DNA of 64,000 nt from Bog-473 sp963809825 (GCA_963809825.1 CAWELJ010000009.1:344516-408515), one strand, 5' to 3'; shown: positions 8,974-17,483, numbered from the stretch's first letter. The notes: generated by a model from the letters alone, not told the origin. Made by a program: numbers and translations.

Positions 8974-9717
8974 CTAGGGCAGGTTGGCGCCGTTCTGCCG
9001 CACGAAGTCGTTGACGGCGTAGTAGGCCTCGATCGACTCGCCGGCGTCCCCCCAGAAGCCCTCCTGGACGTCGTGGGCCATCTGGCCCTGGCCCACGAAG
9101 TGGTTGTTGACGTCCGTGATCTCCAGCTCGCCGCGGCCAGAGGGGACGAGGTCGCCGATGATGTCGAACACGCCGGCTTCGTAGCAGTAGATGCCGGTGA
9201 CGCAGTACGCCGATGCCGGGTCCTCGGGCTTCTCCTCAATGTGTGTCACCCGGCCGTCCTCGCCGAAGACGGGGACGCCGAGGTGGCGCAGGTGCTCGGG
9301 CTCGTCGACCTTCGAGAGGAGGATGCGCGCGCCGGAGGGATCGGACCGGAAGGCGTCGACCATCGGTTTGATGGAGCGCTCGACGATGTTGTCGGCCAGC
9401 ATCACGAGCACCGGACCACCCTCCGCGAAATGCGCGGCGAGCCCCAGCGCCTCCGCGATGCCGCCGGCGTTCTCCTGGTAGGCGTACGAGAGCTGGTCGA
9501 TGCCGTACTCGTGGCCGTTGCCGAGCAGCCGCAGGAACTCGCCGGCGTGGGTGCCGCCGGTGACGAGCATGATCTCGTCGATCCCGCTCGAGACCACCGC
9601 TTCGATCGCCCAGGCGATCATGGGACGGTCGTAGATGGGCAGCAGATGCTTGTTGGTGATGCGGGTCAACGGGTAGAGGCGAGAGCCGGTCCCCCCGGCA
9701 AGGATCACACCCTTCAC
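8974..9717 (-). CDS. sugar-1-phosphate nucleotidyltransferase, RmlA-like
   Basis: 247 residues with the nucleotide-binding signature LAGGTGSRLYPLT at residues 6-18, then NKHLLPIYDRPMIAWAIE, LMLADNIVE-type acceptor motif (VMLADNIVE) and the EKPEDPASAYCVTGIY block. These are hallmarks of glucose-1-phosphate thymidylyltransferases, which make dTDP-glucose for deoxysugars. It is shorter than classical RmlA (about 290) and lacks the extra C-terminal helices, resembling the short actinobacterial and archaeal forms. No other dTDP-rhamnose gene is near, so the NTP and sugar are inferred, not shown. Confidence 0.85.
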   Translation of the reverse strand: MKGVILAGGTGSRLYPLTRITNKHLLPIYDRPMIAWAIEAVVSSGIDEIMLVTGGTHAGEFLRLLGNGHEYGIDQLSYAYQENAGGIAEALGLAAHFAEGGPVLVMLADNIVERSIKPMVDAFRSDPSGARILLSKVDEPEHLRHLGVPVFGEDGRVTHIEEKPEDPASAYCVTGIYCYEAGVFDIIGDLVPSGRGELEITDVNNHFVGQGQMAHDVQEGFWGDAGESIEAYYAVNDFVRQNGANLP

Positions 9718-9758
9718 GTCCGCGCTCCCGCCGCGCGCAAGGTTGGCATGGCGCGTTT

Positions 9759-10868
9759 CTAGCCGAACGTGAGCACGCCGCGCGCCACGCGGCCGGCATG
9801 CATCTCGTCGACGACCTCGCCGAACCGGTCGAGGGGGCGCGTGAGGGACACCAGCTCATCGAGCATCAGCAGCCCGGACTGGTAGAGGTCCACCATGAGC
9901 GGGATGTCGTGGTGGGGCCGGGCCGAGCCGTAGCGGCAGCCGAGCAGTCCCCGGTCGACGTAGGCGAGGGCGTTGACGTCAACGGACACCTCGGTCCCAC
10001 GGGGCGGGATGCCGATGGCCACCGCGGTACCGCCCCAGTCCAGGCAGTCGAGCGCGCTGCGCAGGACCGCCGGGTGCCCCACGCAGTCGAAGGCCCAGGT
10101 CACCCCGCCGAGGGGGAAGAGGGCACCGGCGGCGGACTCCCGGTTGGCCGGCACCAGCTCGCGCACCGCCGCCGCGGCGTCGCCCGCCGTGGCGTCGACG
10201 AAATGGGTCGCACCGAACTGCCGTCCGAGGTCCTCCTTCGCGGCCACGGTGTCCACCGCCACGATCCTCGTCGCGCCGGCGATGCGCAGACCTTGAATGA
10301 CGTTGAGGCCGACCCCGCCCACGCCGAACACGGCCGCCGTGTCGCCCGGCCGGACCTTGGCCCGGTTCAACACCGCGCCGACCCCGGTGAGCACGCCGCA
10401 CCCGATGAGGCAGGCCGACGACAGCGGAATCTCCTTGGGGATGCGCACCGCCTGCACCTCGCTGACGACGGTCAGCTCCGAGAACACCGACGCGGCGGCG
10501 AAGTTCGAGGCGGGCTCCCCCTTGAAGGTGAACGGCGTCGAGATGTTGCCGAGGGAGCTCTTGCACATGGTGGGGTGGCCGGTGCTGCAGGCCCGGCAGG
10601 CGCCGCAGCTGGCCAGGGTGGCGATCACGACGTGGTCCCCCGGTTTCACGGACCGCACGGCGTCGCCCACGGCCTCGACGACCCCGGCTCCCTCGTGTCC
10701 GAGCACCGCCGGAGCGGGGAACGGAATGGTCCCGTCGATGACCGACAGGTCGGAGTGGCACACGCCCGCGGCCTCCATGCGGACCTGCACCTCGTTGGGG
10801 CCCGGGCCCCGCACCTCGAGCTCGTCCGTGACCTCGACCCCTTCTCCCGTGTAGACGATGCCTCGCAC
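9759..10868 (-). CDS. zinc-dependent alcohol dehydrogenase (class III-like MDR)
   Basis: 369 residues of the medium-chain dehydrogenase family. Cys37 and His58-Glu59 are catalytic-zinc ligands; Cys88, Cys91, Cys94 and Cys102 (ASCGACRACSTGHPTMC) form the structural zinc site. The Rossmann motif is VFGVGGVGLNVIQG with Asp in IVAVDTVAAKE, favouring NAD. The GTG start abuts the TAA stop of the acyl-CoA synthetase with no gap, so it is the last gene of the acyl-CoA operon. It probably oxidises or reduces an alcohol/aldehyde intermediate of that pathway. Mycobacterial AdhB-type enzymes are the closest remembered relatives. Confidence 0.9.
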   Translation of the reverse strand: MRGIVYTGEGVEVTDELEVRGPGPNEVQVRMEAAGVCHSDLSVIDGTIPFPAPAVLGHEGAGVVEAVGDAVRSVKPGDHVVIATLASCGACRACSTGHPTMCKSSLGNISTPFTFKGEPASNFAAASVFSELTVVSEVQAVRIPKEIPLSSACLIGCGVLTGVGAVLNRAKVRPGDTAAVFGVGGVGLNVIQGLRIAGATRIVAVDTVAAKEDLGRQFGATHFVDATAGDAAAAVRELVPANRESAAGALFPLGGVTWAFDCVGHPAVLRSALDCLDWGGTAVAIGIPPRGTEVSVDVNALAYVDRGLLGCRYGSARPHHDIPLMVDLYQSGLLMLDELVSLTRPLDRFGEVVDEMHAGRVARGVLTFG

Positions 10869-12560
10869 TTACTCGCTCCTCTCGTTGGTGACGACGCGGT
10901 CCGCGCCGGCCGCGTGGCGCTGGCGCAGGTCGCGCTTGAGCACCTTCCCACTGGCGTTCACCGGCAGCGCGTCGACCAGCACCACGCTGCGGGGCACTTT
11001 GTAGTTCGCCATGGCCCCGCGTGACCAGCTGAGGATGGCGCGGCCCAGCTCCTCGGAGTCCGACTCCCGCGCGACGGGGACCGCCGGGACCACATAGGCG
11101 CAGCCCACCTCCCCCATCCGTTCGTCCGGGATGCCCACGACGGCGACCTGGGCCACCGCCTCGTGGCCGCGCAGGATGGCCTCGATCTCGGCCGGGTACG
11201 CGTTGAACCCGCCCACCACGTACATGTCCTTGACCCGGTCCGTGATGGTCACGTTGCCCCGGGCGTCCATGACCCCGATGTCGCCCGTGTGCAGCCATCC
11301 GTCGGCGTCGATCGCCTCGGCCGTTGCCGCCTCGTCGCCCCAGTAGCCCGACATGACCGTGTAGCCCCGCACGACGATCTCCCCGGGCCGGCCGGGTGGG
11401 ACCGCCTCGCCGTCGGCCACGACCCGCACCTCGAGCCCGGGGATGGCGCGCCCCGATGTGGCCGACACGACCTCGGGGGGGTCGCTGCGCCGGCACATCG
11501 TCACGGTGCCGCAGGACTCGGTCAGGCCGTAGGCGGTGAGGACCGTCTCGAAGCCGAGCTCGTCACGCATCGCCTGGACCAGCTCGACCGGCACGACGGC
11601 CGCGCCGGTCACCCCGAGCCGGAGTGACGACAGGTCGTGGTCGGCGCGGCCGGGGTCGGCGAGCAGCGTCTGGTACAGGGTGGGCGGACCGGGCAGCACG
11701 CTGATGCGCTCGGCGGCGATGCGCGCCATGACCGCACCGGCGTCGAACACCGGCTCCGGCACGACGGTGGCCCCCGCCATCAGGCAGGCCAGGATCCCCG
11801 CCTTGTAGCCGAACGTGTGGAAGAACGGGTTCACCACGAGGTAGCGATCCGACGCCCCGAGGCCCACGATGGAGGACCAGGTCCCGAACGTGCGCAGCGA
11901 CTGGGCGTGCGTCGTCGCCGCCCCCTTGGGATGCCCGGTGGTCCCCGACGTGAAGATGAGGTCGGACACGTCCCCGGGACCCACCCCCGCCGCCCGCGCC
12001 GCGGTGTCGGCGGCACTGACCCGCTCCCCCTCGGCCAGGAGCCCGGGCAGACCGAGGCTCAGGACTCCGGCCGGGCCGCCCGCCGCGGCGTCACCCTCCT
12101 CGCGCAGGACCACGATGCGAGCGAGCGCGCCGGTGTCGTGCCCCGCCAGCAGGGCCGGATAGTCGGTCCCGAGGAACCCCCGGACGGTCAACAGGGTCGT
12201 GGCGCCGGCGTTGCGCAGGATGTACGCCGCCTCCGCCCCCTTGAAGCGGGTGTTGAGGGGCACCAGCACGGCGCCGGCCCGCAGCGCGCCGAGAGCGGCC
12301 AGCATCCACTCGGCGCAGTTGGGCGCCCAGACGGCCACCCGCTCCCGGGCGCCGACCCCGGCGGCCACGAAGCCCCGGGCGTAGCGGTCCACTTCGGGCG
12401 CCAGTTGGGCGTAGGTCAGGCGCCGGTCCCCGTCGACCAGCGCCTCGATCGCACCGTGCCGCTGCGCCGCCTCCTCGACGAGGCGGGGGATCGTGCCCCA
12501 GGTCAGGTCGGCCCGCGGGTCCTCCTGCTCGGGCGGTGCGCCGCCGATCCCGCCGTTCAC
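10869..12560 (-). CDS. acyl-CoA synthetase (AMP-forming, fatty-acid-CoA ligase type)
   Basis: 563 residues from GTG 12560. The AMP-binding P-loop reads IFTSGTTGHPKGA, followed by VVNPFFHTFGYKAG, the AYGLTE motif with SCGTV, and the C-terminal GWLHTGDIG, DRVKDMYVVGGFNAYPAEIE and catalytic-lysine block NASGKVLKRDLR. It activates a carboxylic acid to its CoA thioester through an acyl-adenylate. Its start overlaps the stop of the SDR gene in a GTGA arrangement, and its stop abuts the alcohol dehydrogenase, so it sits in the middle of a tight four-gene operon. Acid substrate unknown; size and motifs fit medium-chain or cyclic acids. Confidence 0.92.
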   Translation of the reverse strand: MNGGIGGAPPEQEDPRADLTWGTIPRLVEEAAQRHGAIEALVDGDRRLTYAQLAPEVDRYARGFVAAGVGARERVAVWAPNCAEWMLAALGALRAGAVLVPLNTRFKGAEAAYILRNAGATTLLTVRGFLGTDYPALLAGHDTGALARIVVLREEGDAAAGGPAGVLSLGLPGLLAEGERVSAADTAARAAGVGPGDVSDLIFTSGTTGHPKGAATTHAQSLRTFGTWSSIVGLGASDRYLVVNPFFHTFGYKAGILACLMAGATVVPEPVFDAGAVMARIAAERISVLPGPPTLYQTLLADPGRADHDLSSLRLGVTGAAVVPVELVQAMRDELGFETVLTAYGLTESCGTVTMCRRSDPPEVVSATSGRAIPGLEVRVVADGEAVPPGRPGEIVVRGYTVMSGYWGDEAATAEAIDADGWLHTGDIGVMDARGNVTITDRVKDMYVVGGFNAYPAEIEAILRGHEAVAQVAVVGIPDERMGEVGCAYVVPAVPVARESDSEELGRAILSWSRGAMANYKVPRSVVLVDALPVNASGKVLKRDLRQRHAAGADRVVTNERSE

Positions 12561-13373
12561 GGGTGCTGGCTGCTCACGGAGATGACTTCCCCGGAGAGGT
12601 ACGAGGAGTAGTCGCTGGCCAGGAAGACGATGACGTTGGCCACCTCCCAGGTTTCGGCCCCCCGCCCGAACAGCTCGCGGCGGCGCAGGACGGCCAGGTC
12701 CTCGTCGGGGATGGCTCGGTTCAAGAACGGGTGCTCGGCCAGGCTGGGCGACACGGCGTTGACCCGCACGCCCGCCGGCGCCGCCTCGGCGGCCGCGCAC
12801 CGCGTCAGGGCCATCACGCCGGCCTTCGCCGCCGCGTAGTGCGCCTGACCCGGCTGGGCCCGCCAGCCGAGCACCGAGGCGTTGTTCACGATGACGCCGC
12901 TCCTCTGCGGCAGGAGGCACTTCGAGCGCGGCACGGGTGCAGCGGAAGGTTCCGGTGAGGGTGATGTCGAGCACGGTCGACCACTGCTCGTCGGTCATCT
13001 CGACCAGTGGCACCGTGCCGCCGAGACCGGCATTGTGCACCGCGACGTCAATGTGCCCGAAGCGCGCCACCGCGCCGTCGTAGAGCGCACCCACTTGGGC
13101 CTCGTCGCGCACGTCGCAGGCCAGTGCGTGGACCCGGTCCGGGTCACCCGCCTCCGCCGCGAGCTGCTCGGCCGTCTCGCCGAGACGCCGTTCGTGGGCG
13201 TCGGAAACGACGACCGACGCACCCTCCTCGAGGCAGCGCCTGGCGGTGGCGGAGCCGATGCCCGTCCCGGCCGCCGCCGTCACCACGACGACCTTGCCGT
13301 CGAGGAGCGCGTGACCGCCCGGCGGTGGCGGTGGCGGTGGTGGTTCGAAGGATGCATCGAGGCTCGTGTTCAC
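12557..13373 (-). pseudogene. short-chain dehydrogenase/reductase, interrupted by one extra base
   Basis: The N-terminal part (Rossmann motif AAAGTGIGSATARR, CDVRDEAQ, VHNAGLGGTVPL, up to TFRCTRAAL) is in one frame. The C-terminal part (GVIVNNASVLGW, catalytic YAAAKAG, VNAVSPSLAEHPF, LASDYSSYLSGE) is in another. The switch is at about 12921-12926, where the coding strand reads CTCGAAGTGC; removing one G gives CTCAAGTGC and a continuous 271-residue protein, and the total length of 817 bp is 3n+1. Active-site Ser, Tyr and Lys are all present. ATG 13373 overlaps the acyl-CoA dehydrogenase stop (ATGA). The intact product would be an NAD(P)-dependent hydroxyacyl or steroid-type dehydrogenase; sequencing error is the likeliest cause of the break. 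Confidence 0.85.
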
Positions 13374-14575
13374 GCCCCCCCTTTCGGTTCCGGCGGGAGG
13401 CCCAGCACCCGCTCGCCGATGATGTTGCGCTGGATCTGGTTCGATCCACCGTAAATGGTCTCGGCGCGGGCGAAGAGAAAGGAGCGCTGCAGCTCGCTCA
13501 GCCCGTAGCCGGCGTTCTCGGGCAGCGGCTCCCCGTCGAGCACCGTCGCCGCCGGCCCGAGCACGCCCATGGCCAGCTCGCCCAGGCGACGGTGCCAGCT
13601 CCCCCAGTACAGCTTGGCGATGGAGGCTTCGGGAGGCGCCACCGGGCCGTCGACACCCGAGAGGCTCCGCAGGGTGTTGTAGCGCATGATCGTGAGCTCG
13701 ATGTGGGCCTGGGCCAATCGCTGCCGCAGGACCGGATCACGGGCGCGCCCGTTTTCTGCCGCCAGCGCCACGATGCGATCGAGCTCGCGCCGGAAGCCCA
13801 GCTGGTGGCCGAGCAGGGCCACGCCGCGCTCGAAGGCCAGGGTGGCCAGGGCGACGCGCCAGCCGTCGCCCACGTCACCGACCACGTTGTCGGCGGAGGT
13901 GCGGGCCCCGTCGAAGAACACCTCGTTGAACTCGCTGGTGCGGGTCAGCTGGGTGATCGGGCGCACCTCGACCCCGGGCTGATCCATCGGCACCAACAGA
14001 TAGGACAGGCCCTTGTGGCGGGAGGTCGACGGATCCGTCCGGCAGACGACGAAGCACCAGTCCGCCTGGTGGGCCAGGGACGTCCAGACCTTCTGGCCCG
14101 TCACCACCCACTCGTCGCCGTCGCGCCGGGCCCGCGTCGAGACGTTGGCCAGGTCGCTGCCCGCGTCCGGCTCCGAGTAGCCCTGGCACCACAGCTCGGA
14201 TCCCTCCCGGATCGGCGGGAGGAACCGCGCCTTCTGCTCGTCGGTCCCGTAGTGGATCAGGGTCGGCCCGAGCAGGCCCTCACCCATGACGTTGACCCGG
14301 CCCGGTGCCCCGGCGCGGGCGTACTCCTCGTTGAAGATGACCTGCTCGGTCATGGACGCGCCGCGGCCGCCGTGTTCGGCCGGCCAGCCCAGGCAGGTCC
14401 ATCCCCCCTCGGCCAGCACCCGCTCCCAGCGCCGGCGCGCCTCGAAGCCGAAGGTCTCGTCGCCGGAGCCGCCGCGACCTCCCAGCTCGGCGAACTCGCC
14501 CACCAGGTTGTCCTCGAGGAACCGGCGGACCTCCAGCCGGAACGCCACGTCCTCGGGGCGATCACGCAGATCCAT
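13370..14575 (-). CDS. acyl-CoA dehydrogenase
   Basis: 401 residues from ATG 14575 (MDLRDRPEDVAFRLE), chosen over an upstream ATG because this matches the family N-terminus. The flavoprotein introduces an alpha-beta double bond in acyl-CoA. Signature blocks are CQGYSEPDAGSDLANVSTRA, VTGQKVWTSLAHQADW, ITQLTRTSEFNEVFFDGAR and the C-terminal ETIYGGSNQIQRNIIGERVLGLP. It heads a coupled operon with the SDR, acyl-CoA synthetase and alcohol dehydrogenase, consistent with oxidation of a carboxylic-acid side chain or steroid/terpenoid fragment. A perfect palindrome lies in its promoter region at 14608-14626. Confidence 0.93.
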   Translation of the reverse strand: MDLRDRPEDVAFRLEVRRFLEDNLVGEFAELGGRGGSGDETFGFEARRRWERVLAEGGWTCLGWPAEHGGRGASMTEQVIFNEEYARAGAPGRVNVMGEGLLGPTLIHYGTDEQKARFLPPIREGSELWCQGYSEPDAGSDLANVSTRARRDGDEWVVTGQKVWTSLAHQADWCFVVCRTDPSTSRHKGLSYLLVPMDQPGVEVRPITQLTRTSEFNEVFFDGARTSADNVVGDVGDGWRVALATLAFERGVALLGHQLGFRRELDRIVALAAENGRARDPVLRQRLAQAHIELTIMRYNTLRSLSGVDGPVAPPEASIAKLYWGSWHRRLGELAMGVLGPAATVLDGEPLPENAGYGLSELQRSFLFARAETIYGGSNQIQRNIIGERVLGLPPEPKGGA

Positions 14576-14607
14576 CGCCCGGGAGCGTAGCCAAGGTGCC
14601 ACACCCG

Positions 14608-14626
14608 ATCTGACGGGGCGTCAGAT
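14608..14626. promoter_or_regulatory. perfect 8-3-8 palindrome, candidate operator
   Basis: ATCTGACG and CGTCAGAT flank a GGG spacer, a perfect 19-bp inverted repeat in the 146-bp gap between the divergent acyl-CoA dehydrogenase (start 14575) and amidohydrolase (start 14722). This size and symmetry is typical of a TetR-family dimer site, and such regulators often control acyl-CoA operons. No regulator gene is adjacent, so the binding protein is inferred only by class. Confidence 0.55.
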
Positions 14627-14721
14627 ACCCTGGGGCCCGACCGGGCGGGCGGTGGCGGCCCGCCGCCCCTGGAATACTCGCGGGTGCTCCGCAGCGGAGC
14701 GGAGCGCGAAAGGGGGTGACC

Positions 14722-15927
14722 GTGCCCTACTCCCAGGGGAGGGTCGTCCATGATGCCGACGCCCACATCATGGAGACGCCGACCTGGTTGCGCGACCACG
14801 CCGAGGCCCGGTACCGCGACCGCCTCCCGGTGCTGAGCTACCCGGGCGGGAACGAGCTGCGCCAGACCGGCGACCCCGCCGAGCAGCAGCGTGACCTCCT
14901 GGCCGCCTTCGACACGCTGCGCGCCCGGCACGCGTCGGCGGAGTACCGCAGGGACGAGGAGGCCGAGATCATGGCGCGCAAGAACTTTGCCGCCACGGGT
15001 TCGTTCGTCGCCGAGGACCGCCCCCGCGCCCTCGACCTGCTCGGGTTCTCGAGCCAGCTCGTTTTCAACACCTTCCACAACGGGCGCCTGCACGATCTCG
15101 AGCACCGCGACCCCGACCTCGCCTACGCCGCCGCCCGGGCGCACAACCGGGGGATGCTCGAGTTCTGCTCGGTCGACCCCCGCCTGCTCCCCTCGCTCTA
15201 CGTCCCGCTGGCCGACCCCGGTCAGGCGGTCGCGGCGACACGCGACGCGATCGGCCAGGGCGCCGCGGCGCTGCTGGTCGCGTCGGGCTGCCCGCCGCGC
15301 TTCTCCCCCAGCCACACCGACCTCTTCGGCGTCTGGGCCCAGGCCGAGCAGGCCGGCATCCCCGTCGTCTTCCATGTCGGGGGGACGGGCACGCTGGTGG
15401 ACCCCAACTACTTCGTCAACGGCAAGCCGGTCCCGCCGGACTTCCACGGCGGCGAGGAGAACTTCCGCTCGGTCGACTACATGGGGATCCCGGTCCCCCC
15501 GGCCCAGACGCTGGCCACCTTGATCTTCGACGGGGTCCTCGAGCGCTTCGGCGACCTGCGCATCGGCGTGATCGAGCAGGGCGCGGTCTGGGTGCCCTCG
15601 TGGTTGCGCCAGATGGAATCCGCCTTCGACGCGTTCCACCGCCACGAGGAGCGGCTGCAGGCGCTCACGCTCCGGCCGACCGACTACGTGCACCGTCAGG
15701 TCCGCTTCACCCCCTACCCCACCGAGGATGTCGGCTGGATCGTCGCCGAGGCCGGGGCCGACCTCGTGATGTTCTCCTCCGACTACCCGCACGTCGAGGG
15801 CGGCCGCAAGCCGCTGGAGCGCTTCGAGGCGTCGCTCGGCGACGCGGGCGAGGACGTGCGGCGGCAGTTCTACACCGACAACTTCCTCTTCCTCATGGGA
15901 ACGGCGGCCGCCGGTCTGGCCGCCTGA
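14722..15927 (+). CDS. amidohydrolase 2-family metal-dependent hydrolase
   Basis: 401 residues from GTG 14722; AAAGGGGGTGA immediately upstream is the best ribosome site, while GTG 14716 overlaps that site. The N-terminal HDADAHIMETP replaces the usual DxDxH metal motif, and the C-terminal FSSDYPHVEGG supplies the conserved Asp and His of this TIM-barrel family (relatives of ACMSD decarboxylase and of hydrolases in aromatic and terpenoid breakdown). His in VFHVGGTGT is a further ligand candidate. It is divergent from the acyl-CoA operon and shares its control region, so it probably acts in the same catabolic pathway. Decarboxylase versus hydrolase activity cannot be decided. Confidence 0.88.
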   Translation: MPYSQGRVVHDADAHIMETPTWLRDHAEARYRDRLPVLSYPGGNELRQTGDPAEQQRDLLAAFDTLRARHASAEYRRDEEAEIMARKNFAATGSFVAEDRPRALDLLGFSSQLVFNTFHNGRLHDLEHRDPDLAYAAARAHNRGMLEFCSVDPRLLPSLYVPLADPGQAVAATRDAIGQGAAALLVASGCPPRFSPSHTDLFGVWAQAEQAGIPVVFHVGGTGTLVDPNYFVNGKPVPPDFHGGEENFRSVDYMGIPVPPAQTLATLIFDGVLERFGDLRIGVIEQGAVWVPSWLRQMESAFDAFHRHEERLQALTLRPTDYVHRQVRFTPYPTEDVGWIVAEAGADLVMFSSDYPHVEGGRKPLERFEASLGDAGEDVRRQFYTDNFLFLMGTAAAGLAA

Positions 15928-15941
15928 GAGAGGCGATCGCC

Positions 15942-16406
15942 GTGTTCACCCGCCGGTCCAAGCGCGACGAGACGGAGTACGAGGTCACCAGGACCGACGA
16001 GGAGTGGCGGGCGCAGTTGTCGCCCGACCGCTACGCCGTGTTGCGGCGGGCCGGCACCGAGCCGGCCTGGTCCGGTGACCTGCTCCACGTCGACGGCCGG
16101 GGTGTGTTCAGCTGCGCCGGTTGCGGCGCCGCATTGTTCGACACCGGTGCCAAGTTCGAATCGGGGACGGGCTGGCCGAGCTTCGACCGGGCCCGCGCCG
16201 CCGGCACCGTCGTCGAGCGGACCGACCGCGGGTTCGGCCTGACGAGGACCGAGATCCTGTGTGCCCGCTGCGGCGGCCACCTGGGCCACGTGTTCCGCGA
16301 CGGGCCCACCGACACCGGGTTGCGCTACTGCGTGAACTCGCTCTCGCTGACCTACGAGCCCGCTGCCGGGGAGGACCCGCCCGGAGGGGACCAAGCCGGG
16401 CGCTGA
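15942..16406 (+). CDS. msrB: peptide-methionine (R)-S-oxide reductase
   Basis: 154 residues from GTG 15942. MsrB reduces the R form of methionine sulfoxide in proteins. Zinc-binding cysteines lie at 58, 61, 107 and 110 (CAGC and CARC), and the catalytic cysteine is Cys130 in RYCVNSLSL. The GTGWPSF and GHLGHVFRDGP blocks are invariant family features. It follows the amidohydrolase by 14 bp but is more likely a housekeeping repair gene than part of that pathway. Its last 55 bases overlap the end of a candidate small gene on the other strand. Confidence 0.95.
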   Translation: MFTRRSKRDETEYEVTRTDEEWRAQLSPDRYAVLRRAGTEPAWSGDLLHVDGRGVFSCAGCGAALFDTGAKFESGTGWPSFDRARAAGTVVERTDRGFGLTRTEILCARCGGHLGHVFRDGPTDTGLRYCVNSLSLTYEPAAGEDPPGGDQAGR

Positions 16407-16540
16407 GACCCCGCCAACCGCTCTTCCACGGTGCCGAACAGGGCCTCGAGGCGGGCGGCTTCGGCACCCAGACCCAGGCGCCGCAGCAGCGAACCGCCGA
16501 GGGCCAGCGCGCCGCAGATTGCGGCGACCTCGTCCCTCAC
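16352..16540 (-). CDS. small hypothetical protein downstream of ssb (62 aa)
   Basis: Opens at GTG 16540, whose last two bases plus the next form the TGA of the preceding mini-gene (GTGA overlap), the coupling arrangement used by many confirmed genes in this window. The product begins VRDEVAAICGALALGG, continues with amphipathic LLRRLGLGAEAARLEALF and ends in a Pro/Gly/Ser tail. One or two helices are likely. It is convergent with msrB and overlaps its last 55 bp, which weakens the call. No family recognised. Confidence 0.4.
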   Translation of the reverse strand: MRDEVAAICGALALGGSLLRRLGLGAEAARLEALFGTVEERLAGSQRPAWSPPGGSSPAAGS

Positions 16541-16725
16541 GAAGACGATCCGCGGCGCGGCCGGTGCCGGGCACGGACCCCCGCCAGCACCCCCGTCCCG
16601 AGCGCCAGCGCGGCGGCCGCCACGATCGCGCCGGTAACCAGGTGCCTCGCCGCGGCCGCGACCAGGCCCGCCGCCCCGCTCGCCGCGGCCGGCCACCCGG
16701 CGCTGACGATCAACCAGGGCGACAC
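16537..16725 (-). CDS. small membrane protein immediately downstream of ssb (62 aa)
   Basis: GTG 16725 directly follows the ssb stop (TGAGTG with no gap). The product has two hydrophobic stretches (about residues 4-24 and 31-50: AGLVAAAARHLVTGAIVAAAA) and ends with the positively charged RARHRPRRGSS, as expected for a small inner-membrane hairpin. It overlaps the next mini-gene by four bases. No known family; coupling to ssb suggests co-expression rather than shared function. Confidence 0.45.
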   Translation of the reverse strand: MSPWLIVSAGWPAAASGAAGLVAAAARHLVTGAIVAAAALALGTGVLAGVRARHRPRRGSSS

Positions 16726-17151
16726 TCACGCCTCGACCGGTGTGGCGTCGGACGTGGCCTCCTCCACGGCGTCGGGCTGTGCCGACGCGCTCCGGCGCTC
16801 CACGCGTTGCACATCGGCCGTGGCGAAGCGGAGGCTCGGGCCGACCTCGTCGGCCGTGATCTCGACCTTCGATCGGTGCTCGCCCTCCTCGGTCTCCCAG
16901 GACCGCTGCTCGAGACGGCCCGTGACCACGACCCGCATGCCCTTGGTGAGGCTGAGCGCCACGTTCTCCGCCAGGTCGCGCCAGCAGACGACGTCGAAGA
17001 AGGACGTCGACTCCTGCCACTCCTGGGTCGTCCGGTCCTGCCAGCGTCGGTTGACCGCGACGCCGAGCTGGGCCGTCGCCTGCCCCTCTCGCGTGTAGCG
17101 GATCTCCGGCTCGCGGGTCAGGTTCCCGGTGATCGTCGTCGTGTTGGCCAT
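16726..17151 (-). CDS. ssb: single-stranded DNA-binding protein
   Basis: 141 residues with an OB fold: TTITGNLTREPEIRYT, an aromatic FFDVVCWRDLAENVALSL strand and KGMRVVVTGRLEQRSWE. SSB coats single-stranded DNA in replication and repair. The C-terminus ends SDATPVEA rather than the acidic DDDIPF tip used to recruit partner proteins, so this may be a secondary paralogue (SsbB-type) rather than the main replication SSB. GAGGAG lies just before ATG 17151. It stands apart from rpsF/rpsR, the usual context of the primary ssb, which supports the paralogue reading. Confidence 0.9.
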   Translation of the reverse strand: MANTTTITGNLTREPEIRYTREGQATAQLGVAVNRRWQDRTTQEWQESTSFFDVVCWRDLAENVALSLTKGMRVVVTGRLEQRSWETEEGEHRSKVEITADEVGPSLRFATADVQRVERRSASAQPDAVEEATSDATPVEA

Positions 17152-17296
17152 GGGGTCTCCTCGCTTTCCTCGCGCCCACCACCCGGGGGGCGCGAGCCAG
17201 CGTGGGGCCCACTGCTTGCCGCGAACCTTGCCGCAACCCTTGCTGCGGTGCCGCGGCCCGGAAACGGCGGCGGCGGACGCCCTCAGTGCTTCTGCT

Positions 17297-17407
17297 TCAA
17301 CCCCAGGCGGTCAGGCCGGCGGCGTCAATGGGCTTGGGTACCTCGTACTTGGGCACCTTGGCCAGGCGCCGCTTCCGTCTCCGCGGCTTCTCGCCGGCTC
17401 GCCCCAT
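17297..17407 (-). CDS. tiny arginine/lysine-rich protein (36 aa)
   Basis: ATG 17405-17407 to TGA 17297-17299 encodes 36 residues beginning MGRAGEKPRRRKRRLAKV and ending PKPIDAAGLTAWG. Most wobble positions are G or C, as in neighbouring genes. The basic N-terminus suggests an RNA- or ribosome-binding peptide, and the C-terminal half looks like a specific conserved tail rather than random sequence. No clear ribosome site precedes it. It lies between the 90-residue membrane protein and ssb, all on the minus strand. I do not recognise a family. Confidence 0.42.
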   Translation of the reverse strand: MGRAGEKPRRRKRRLAKVPKYEVPKPIDAAGLTAWG

Positions 17408-17483
17408 GGCGACAGTCTGGCCCGTCGGCCGGGGGGACACGGAACGGGTCCCGGCTGGACCCATGGACATGCCCGCGGCGTCC

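Noticed and set aside
7443..9239. A 598-codon minus-strand frame opposite dxs
   Set aside because: Covers a well-conserved dxs on the other strand; its translation is compositionally biased.
12557..13373. SDR-synthetase fusion protein (a single 834-codon frame to 10869)
   Set aside because: The stretch between the SDR head and synthetase is an Arg/Gly-rich out-of-frame reading of the SDR C-terminus, which is found intact in another frame.
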